Source: Coprosoma sp963928595 (GTDB lineage Bacteria > Bacillota_I > Bacilli_A > RF39 > UBA660). From it: DNA of 64,000 nucleotides. The position numbers and the translations under genes were made by a program. The DNA lies in NCBI GenBank assembly GCA_963928595.1, contig CAWVFK010000043.1, positions 1-64,000 of the forward strand. Direction: 5' to 3'. The notes beneath the pieces were generated by a model. It ran no database searches. It was not told the origin of the DNA and was given only the letters and a program-made list of their open reading frames with translations. How positions within the stretch are numbered: position 1 is the stretch's first letter; the number at the start of each line of letters is the position of its first letter. Shown here in pieces: positions 58,526-64,000 of this stretch.

Positions 58526-60718
58526 ATGTGGGATGTATTAACTGATTTGGTAAGATCTTTAATGTTTTTCTTTGATAATATCATATATGGATTAATTCCA
58601 ACTATTTATAAATTGTTTGTTTATCTATCTGAGGTCGATCTTTTTACTGGTAATACTCAAATTAATAATTTAGTAAATCATATATACGCATTGTTAGGCA
58701 TATTTATGCTTTTTAAAGTTAGTTTTTCACTTTTACAATATATTGTTGACCCAAATTCATTTAGAGATAGTTCAAAAGGTATGGGAAAATTAATTACTAA
58801 TGTTTTAATATCATTAGTTTTACTTGTTAGTGTTCCTTCAATATTTAGTCTACTTATGGAGTTTCAGACTACTATTGTTCAAAGTAATGCAATTGGGAGA
58901 TTGATTTTAGGAACTAATACCACTGGAAACGGCAGTGAGGCTGTAGATGGTGATTATATATCGGTAGAAGGGGTCAATACTATGGCTAAAGATTTACAAT
59001 TTATGATTTATGGTGCTTTTTATTCTATTGATTCCAAGTTTATTGATCCAAATTCATTTGAATATGCTAATGAAAATATGAAAATATTAAGTAATTGTGA
59101 AGGAACAACGGGTATTTTAGGCTCAACAGATATGGCTATAGCTAATAATGGACAATGTTTAGATCAATTGGCTAAAGAAATGGAAAAACAGGATGATGTA
59201 TCTGCAAATGGCGTTAATTTATATAGTTTTTATAAATATGTAAATGAACAAGGGGAAGTAGTGGATGAACGCGATTTTAATGATTTTGGTAGATTGTTGA
59301 CATGGAAACAAGATGGTGTGTATGTTATTAATTATTTACCATTAATTTCGGCTGCTGCTGGTATTTATATTGTGTTCTTATTAATTAGTTTCTCTGTTGA
59401 TGTTGCTGTACGTGCTATAAAATTATGCTTTTTACAAATGGTTGCACCTATTGCAATTGTTTCATATGTTGATCCTAAAGAATCTGTAAGCAATGGTAAA
59501 TTACATAATTGGGTTGTAGAATGTTCAAAAACGTATTTTTCTTTATTTTTAAGACTGGCGACTATTTTTTTAGTGATGTTTGTAATTTCTGCAGTTGCAT
59601 CTACTGTAATTTCGAGTGGTAGTAATATTGAAGGATTGTTACAAGAAGATCCTGGATATAATATTTGGATATATTTATTCTTAGTATTAGGTGCATTTAT
59701 GTTTGCAAAGCAAGTACCAAATATAATAGAGTCTATTTTTGGAATTAAGGGGTCTGGAGATCTTAATTTAAATCCATTTAAAAATGCTGGTCTTGCAACT
59801 TTAACTGGTGGTGTTGTTGGCGCTGGTATTGGTGGAGTGGCAAGTTCTATTGCTTCTGCAAAAACAGCTTCAATTATGGGTGATAATGCATTTAAAGCTG
59901 GTCTAGGTGGTTTTGCAAAAGGAACGGTAAGTGGTGCATTTAAAGGTAGAAACTGGGATGGTAAAAATGTATCTTCATTAATTTCTACACCGCTCAGTGT
60001 TTCTGGTGATATAGCTAGATATCAAGCTGCTAAGCATGGTACGAGATTAGTTGATCGTGCTGGAGCAATGATAAATGAAGCAATAGGAGCACCGCAAAAA
60101 GCTGATATAATGAAAAAACGAATAGAAAATGCTGGTAGATTTACTAAATTTTATGATGCTGTTGATGGTGGTATGGCTGCTAAAATGGTTAAACTAAAGG
60201 ATATTAGTCAGTTTACTAGTAGTGATCAGGCTAAGAATAAAGCTAATTTTGATAAAATTAATAATTATAATTATCTGAAAGCACAATTAGATGCGGCAAT
60301 ACAACGTGGTGATGCTGCGACTGCTGCTAGTATTCAAAATGGTTCATATTCAGATTCTGTGATTACTTCAAAAGCCAAATTTAGTGATTATGAAGATGAT
60401 GCAAAACAAACTATGTATGATATGATCATTAATAATGAAGTTGCTGATGATGCTGAAATTCAGTCTATTAGGTCTAATATTGATGCTATGAAGAGAGTGG
60501 GTAAAGAAAATGCATCTACTCCTGAGTTTGCATCTGTTGATGATAGTATTTATGTTAATGATGCATCAGGCAATGCTATGTCCAAGATGAAGAAGGCGTC
60601 TAAAGCTGTTAATACTGCTAAGACTATAACTGAAAACAGTGATGAATATGAAAATGCTCAAGCTGCTGCTGACGCAATTAAATCTAATCGTATGTTTGAA
60701 CATTTTACAAAAAAATAA
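58526..60718 (+). CDS. VirB6/TrbL-like polytopic membrane protein
   Basis: This 730-residue protein has several helices in the first 120 residues, an outer loop with two Cys, then a central cluster (YLPLISAAAGIYIVFLLISF; KLCFLQMVAPIAIVSYVDPK; FLRLATIFLVMFVISAVAST; IWIYLFLVLGAFMFA) and a long cytoplasmic C-terminus from about residue 405 that starts Gly/Ala-rich. The AP-IAIVSYVDPK block and helix layout resemble VirB6/TrbL channel proteins of Gram-positive T4SSs. The C-terminal 300 residues are helical and Ala/Asp-rich, with no recognised domain. A strong aaaggaggatttt site precedes it. Confidence 0.78.
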   Translation: MWDVLTDLVRSLMFFFDNIIYGLIPTIYKLFVYLSEVDLFTGNTQINNLVNHIYALLGIFMLFKVSFSLLQYIVDPNSFRDSSKGMGKLITNVLISLVLLVSVPSIFSLLMEFQTTIVQSNAIGRLILGTNTTGNGSEAVDGDYISVEGVNTMAKDLQFMIYGAFYSIDSKFIDPNSFEYANENMKILSNCEGTTGILGSTDMAIANNGQCLDQLAKEMEKQDDVSANGVNLYSFYKYVNEQGEVVDERDFNDFGRLLTWKQDGVYVINYLPLISAAAGIYIVFLLISFSVDVAVRAIKLCFLQMVAPIAIVSYVDPKESVSNGKLHNWVVECSKTYFSLFLRLATIFLVMFVISAVASTVISSGSNIEGLLQEDPGYNIWIYLFLVLGAFMFAKQVPNIIESIFGIKGSGDLNLNPFKNAGLATLTGGVVGAGIGGVASSIASAKTASIMGDNAFKAGLGGFAKGTVSGAFKGRNWDGKNVSSLISTPLSVSGDIARYQAAKHGTRLVDRAGAMINEAIGAPQKADIMKKRIENAGRFTKFYDAVDGGMAAKMVKLKDISQFTSSDQAKNKANFDKINNYNYLKAQLDAAIQRGDAATAASIQNGSYSDSVITSKAKFSDYEDDAKQTMYDMIINNEVADDAEIQSIRSNIDAMKRVGKENASTPEFASVDDSIYVNDASGNAMSKMKKASKAVNTAKTITENSDEYENAQAAADAIKSNRMFEHFTKK

Positions 60719-60732
60719 AAAGGGGTGATTAA

Positions 60733-61059
60733 ATGCAATTCTTAATTCCGGCGAATACTAAAAAATCAATGTTAATATTTGGAGCATTTACAACATTTGA
60801 TTTAATTTTGTTTGGTGTAGGTATTGGGGCTACAATAATAATGTTATTGATAATAGCTCCTAATTCCTTGTTGACAGCAGTTATTGATTTATTGCCGGCT
60901 TTAATATGTGGTTTCTTGGTGCTTCCAATACCAAATTACCATAACATTAGAGTTGTAATTCAGGAGTTATACAGATTTTATACTACCAGACAAAGGTTTA
61001 TATGGAAAGGATGGTGTGTGAAGGATGAATACGGAGACTCGCGGCAAATACACAAATGA
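60733..61059 (+). CDS. VirB3/PrgI-like small membrane protein
   Basis: This 108-residue protein opens with FLIPANTKKSM, then has two close helices (FDLILFGVGIGATIIMLLII; LLPALICGFLVLPIPN) and a short cytoplasmic end with YRFYTTRQRFIWKGW. This is the layout of PrgI/VirB3 proteins, which always sit beside VirB4 as here. Its last 35 bases overlap the start of the VirB4 N-terminal gene in another frame, so translation is coupled. Confidence 0.82.
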   Translation: MQFLIPANTKKSMLIFGAFTTFDLILFGVGIGATIIMLLIIAPNSLLTAVIDLLPALICGFLVLPIPNYHNIRVVIQELYRFYTTRQRFIWKGWCVKDEYGDSRQIHK

Positions 61060-61573
61060 TTTTGTACCAATAAAATCAATTACTAATGGAGTTATTATTT
61101 GTAATAATAACGAAAAGGTTACAGGAGTAAAGATTTCTCCTAGAAATATCTTTATCTTGGAACCTGATATGCAAAATATGATTATAACAAATTTAAAAAA
61201 TGTTTATAATCTTATTGATTATGAATTTTGGATTATTGTTGCTGATAGGCCAGTGGATATTACGGCTTATTTATCTAGATTACAATTACTTTATAATTCA
61301 CAGACTAATCCTATTAAAAGAAAATTAATATTAGAAGACATTAATAAAGCAAATATGTTTACAACTACTATGAATGTTGTTGATACTGAGTATTATTTAC
61401 TTTTTAAAGAAAAAGATATGGATAAAATTCAAAAGAAGATTAGAAGTTTAATTCAGGCTTTTGCGAATGCGGGACTTAGTGTTACGCAAACTTCTAATGA
61501 TGATTTAAGAATTATTTTAGATAATTTCTTAAATGGTGGAATGACTACGACGTTTGGGACGGTGATGAGTTAG
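61025..61573 (+). CDS. VirB4 N-terminal domain encoded as a separate gene
   Basis: This 182-residue protein lacks a P-loop. Its sequence (TNDFVPIKSITNGVIICNNN; KVTGVKISPRNIFIL; then FWIIVADRPVDITAYLSRLQ and the segment about 120-165) resembles the N-terminal module of VirB4/TraC-type ATPases in Gram-positive T4SSs. The ATPase domain starts in the next gene one base after this stop. It could be a natural split or a disrupted fusion; the new ATG has a plausible gacggtgatgag site, favouring a functional split. Confidence 0.72.
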   Translation: MNTETRGKYTNDFVPIKSITNGVIICNNNEKVTGVKISPRNIFILEPDMQNMIITNLKNVYNLIDYEFWIIVADRPVDITAYLSRLQLLYNSQTNPIKRKLILEDINKANMFTTTMNVVDTEYYLLFKEKDMDKIQKKIRSLIQAFANAGLSVTQTSNDDLRIILDNFLNGGMTTTFGTVMS

Positions 61574-61574
61574 T

Positions 61575-63359
61575 ATGGATATTAAGACACAAATTGCTCC
61601 TAAAGGATTAGAGTTTAAACCTAGTAGTTTTGTAGTAAGCGATAAATATTGTTCTATTTTAACGGCAATATCTTATCCAAAGATGATTACACCAGGTTTT
61701 TTAGCTAATTTGACAAGTATGCCTGGTATCAAAATGGCTATTAAACATATTCCACTTCCTTTTAGTGTTATTCAGAAAATGGTAAATAAAGAAATCGCTG
61801 ATTTGAAAACTCGTTATCAAGAAGAAAATGATTTAACTATGCAAGAAAAACTTCGTCAAGATTATGAATCTTTAGAGGAATTTATTAAACAATTGGCAGC
61901 TAGTCAAGCAAAAATATATGATTTTCAATTGCATTTGATGGTAACAGCTGATTCGGCTGATGAACTTACAGCAAAAAAATTACAATTAAAAAGCTTTTTA
62001 GAAGCTATGGATATGAGAGCTATACCTTTAAGATTCGAACAAGAAAAAGTACTTAAAAGTATGCTTCCAATATTTCCTAAACAGGATATTGAAGAAAGAA
62101 TTGGAACACCAATTCCATCTCCAACGCTTGCCGCAATGTATCCTTATGTTTTTGATAGTATTAAAGATCCAGGATTATCAACTTTGCTTGGTGTTGATTT
62201 CTCTGGTGGTGTTGTATTATTTAATCAATTTTTATATCAAATTCAAAAAGAACATAACAGAAATAACGCTAATATGATCATTTTAGGTACTTCTGGTAGT
62301 GGTAAGTCAACAGCTGCTAAATTACTTTTAAGAAGTCATATTAGAAATAATTATAAAATGGTCTTAATCGATCCAGAAGGTGAACTTGAAGAGATGACAA
62401 GACTTTATGGTGGTGATTTCATCGATTTAGGTAAAGGTGGAGAATTTGGTATGATTAATCCACTTGAAATAATTATGGATGCTGATGACGAAGAGATTAA
62501 ACAAGGTATGGGATATGCAGTACTTACTAGATCATTACAAACCGTAAAAGCTTTTATGAAATATTATGATCCGTCAATTACTGAAGATGTAATTAATATT
62601 TTTAGTGAAATGGTTCAAGAAACTTATAAGCGTTTTGGTATTGATTTTAATACTGATTTTACAAAGTTTACTTCTAGAGATTATCCAACTTTTAGAGATG
62701 TTTATGCAACAGTTAAAGGAAAAATTACAGCGATGCCTGAACAAAATAAAGAAAGAGATATATTGGAGCAATTAGAATTAAAACTTCGTCCATTAATTAG
62801 AGAACTTAGATTTTATTTTGATGGTACAACGACAATTTCTCCAAAAAGTAATTTTATAGTATTTAATATTAGAGAGTTAATGAATACAGATACAAATATT
62901 AGAAATGCATTATTCTTTAATGTTTTGAAATATGCTTGGAGTTTGACTTTGGATCCTAATATTAATACTATATTGACAGTAGATGAGGCGCATGTACTTT
63001 TATCTGGTAATAATACTTTAGGGGCTGATTTCTTGGCACAAGTTCAAAGACGTGCTCGTAAATATAATACCGGTACGATTATAATTACTCAACAGCCTAC
63101 AGATTTTAGTGATCCTAGTGTTATTACTCAAGGAAAAGCTATATTTGATAATGCTTCTTATTATTTGATAATGGGACTTAGAAAACAAGCTGTTGAAGAT
63201 TTGGCTAAGTTAATAGATTTAAATGATAATGAAAAAGAGAGTATAAAAGGGTACAATCAAGGTGAAGCTTTGTTTGTATGTGGTAGTAAACGAATGAGAA
63301 TTAATATTATGGTTACTCAACAAGAATTGGATTCATTTGGTTCTGGTGGAGGACTGTAA
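61575..63359 (+). CDS. virB4: VirB4-family conjugation/secretion ATPase, C-terminal part
   Basis: This 594-residue AAA+ ATPase has Walker A GTSGSGKST (238-246), the following VLIDPEGELEEMTRLYGGDF, Walker B TVDEAH (D470-E471) and RRARKYNTGTIIITQQPTDF, all typical of VirB4/TraE. VirB4 energises type IV secretion and pilin extraction. It begins immediately after the N-terminal module gene. The C-terminus ends in a short Gly-rich tail. It is followed by the NlpC/P60 gene, as in Gram-positive conjugation modules. Confidence 0.93.
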   Translation: MDIKTQIAPKGLEFKPSSFVVSDKYCSILTAISYPKMITPGFLANLTSMPGIKMAIKHIPLPFSVIQKMVNKEIADLKTRYQEENDLTMQEKLRQDYESLEEFIKQLAASQAKIYDFQLHLMVTADSADELTAKKLQLKSFLEAMDMRAIPLRFEQEKVLKSMLPIFPKQDIEERIGTPIPSPTLAAMYPYVFDSIKDPGLSTLLGVDFSGGVVLFNQFLYQIQKEHNRNNANMIILGTSGSGKSTAAKLLLRSHIRNNYKMVLIDPEGELEEMTRLYGGDFIDLGKGGEFGMINPLEIIMDADDEEIKQGMGYAVLTRSLQTVKAFMKYYDPSITEDVINIFSEMVQETYKRFGIDFNTDFTKFTSRDYPTFRDVYATVKGKITAMPEQNKERDILEQLELKLRPLIRELRFYFDGTTTISPKSNFIVFNIRELMNTDTNIRNALFFNVLKYAWSLTLDPNINTILTVDEAHVLLSGNNTLGADFLAQVQRRARKYNTGTIIITQQPTDFSDPSVITQGKAIFDNASYYLIMGLRKQAVEDLAKLIDLNDNEKESIKGYNQGEALFVCGSKRMRINIMVTQQELDSFGSGGGL

Positions 63360-63382
63360 TAAAATGAAGTGGAGGTGGTATT

Positions 63383-64000
63383 ATGGCTTTACCTGCAGTG
63401 TTACTTAAAGCGAAGAATGCAATTTCAAAAGGTACTCAAGCTGCAAAAACAGCAAAAGCGGTAAAGTCTGCCACCTCTAATTCAAATGAAGAAGAAGTAA
63501 AATCTTTTCTTGGAGTATTTAAAATACCAATACTTTTGTCAGCTCCTATTATAATATTTATTTTAATTGTTTTTATTATGGTTATAGCTATTCCTCAAAT
63601 ACTTTATGGTGCTGAATATGGATATGGTGATAGTAATGGTAATAGTAGTGGCAGTATTTATACCGGAGATATTGCATATTTGCAATGGGCTATAGATATT
63701 GCAAATGATGATACACATGGTTATAGCCAATGTGCTAGAACTGGTCCAGATTATGATTGTTCTAGTTTAGTATATTATTCTTTATTAAATACTGGATATA
63801 CGCAAGAACAATTAGGTAGTTATCCTTTTAGTACTAGTACTGAACCTAGAATTTTATCTAGTGTCGGTTTTGAAAGACATATGTATGCTGAAAGTGAATT
63901 ACAAGCTGGTGATATATTATGGAGAGATGGCCATACAGGAATATATGCTGGCGATGGACAAGTTGTTCAAGCTTCTAGTAGCCGAGAAGGAAATGGTCTT
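63383..64000 (+). CDS. NlpC/P60-type cell-wall hydrolase, membrane-anchored (partial, runs off the window)
   Basis: The visible 206 residues have an Ala/Lys-rich cytoplasmic start, one transmembrane helix (about 49-71, PILLSAPIIIFILIVFIMVI), a Gly/Ser linker and an NlpC/P60 domain with catalytic C126 (DYDCSSLVYYS) and H184 (RDGHTGIYAGDG). Such VirB1-like hydrolases open the peptidoglycan for a T4SS channel. A strong ggaggtgg site precedes the ATG. The frame is still open at the end of the window, so the third catalytic residue and any further domains are unseen. Confidence 0.85.
   Translation, partial: MALPAVLLKAKNAISKGTQAAKTAKAVKSATSNSNEEEVKSFLGVFKIPILLSAPIIIFILIVFIMVIAIPQILYGAEYGYGDSNGNSSGSIYTGDIAYLQWAIDIANDDTHGYSQCARTGPDYDCSSLVYYSLLNTGYTQEQLGSYPFSTSTEPRILSSVGFERHMYAESELQAGDILWRDGHTGIYAGDGQVVQASSSREGNGL

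Noticed and set aside
56619..64000. Integrative conjugative element
   Set aside because: Only secretion-core genes are visible; no integrase, relaxase, coupling protein, oriT or attachment repeats could be identified in the window. Left open beyond the right edge.

Overview
The window is AT-rich chromosomal DNA from a low-GC Gram-positive bacterium, most likely of class Bacilli. TGA is used as a stop (for example in tsaE and scpB), so this is the standard bacterial code and not the Mycoplasma code. The gpsB-rnpB pair, hrcA-grpE-dnaK with CIRCE elements, scpA-scpB, a LexA-type box before recA, PflB/PflA fermentation and the lack of respiratory genes fit an anaerobic, probably gut-dwelling, uncultured Bacilli lineage. 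The lineage is inferred, not shown.

Layout. 1-480: 3' end of a 23S rRNA gene and a 5S gene. 532-4172: an XRE regulator, then the t6A-tRNA genes tsaE-tsaB-GNAT-tsaD and an AIM24-family gene. 4240-6747: a leftward three-gene ABC importer. 6841-9214: five tandem, diverged paralogs of a family I do not recognise, convergent with an M23 peptidase gene. 10081-15328: pcrA, a small membrane protein, a nucleotidyltransferase and ligA. 15356-16083: a decayed gene. 16152-22649: the heat-shock cluster hrcA-grpE-dnaK-pepF-dnaJ. 22650-24370: an islet with one unusual protein (possibly HopA1-like) in AT-rich non-coding DNA. 24371-31663: pflB-pflA-arsC-like, then an alcohol dehydrogenase, a FIST protein and an aldehyde dehydrogenase. 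31854-43309: housekeeping genes (frr, a compact alaS, gpsB, rnpB, rodZ-like, pgsA, recA, scpAB, an antiporter, tRNA-Leu). 43466-44450: a flavodoxin-like gene and a hypoxanthine-DNA glycosylase.

From 44515 to the right edge lies the most remarkable part: about 19.5 kb, all on the + strand, coding for an envelope machine. Its first half looks like a Tad/Flp-type pilus assembly system (CpaB-like SAF protein, TadA/CpaF-type ATPase, TadB- and TadC-like membrane proteins, a small pilin candidate with its own promoter, two minor-pilin-like paralogs, a TadZ-like protein with a degenerate P-loop) plus large Cys-rich secreted proteins. The second half looks like the core of a type IV secretion system (three VirB2-like two-helix proteins, a VirB6/TrbL-like channel protein, a VirB3/PrgI-like protein, VirB4 split over two genes, and an NlpC/P60 wall hydrolase cut by the window end). 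No relaxase, coupling protein or integrase is visible. The simplest reading is a resident hybrid surface or export apparatus and not a mobile element, but the cluster continues beyond the window.

Recurring habits of this genome: truncated Shine-Dalgarno motifs of the GGTGAT type, predicted transcripts with very short leaders, and stop codons placed inside terminator hairpins.
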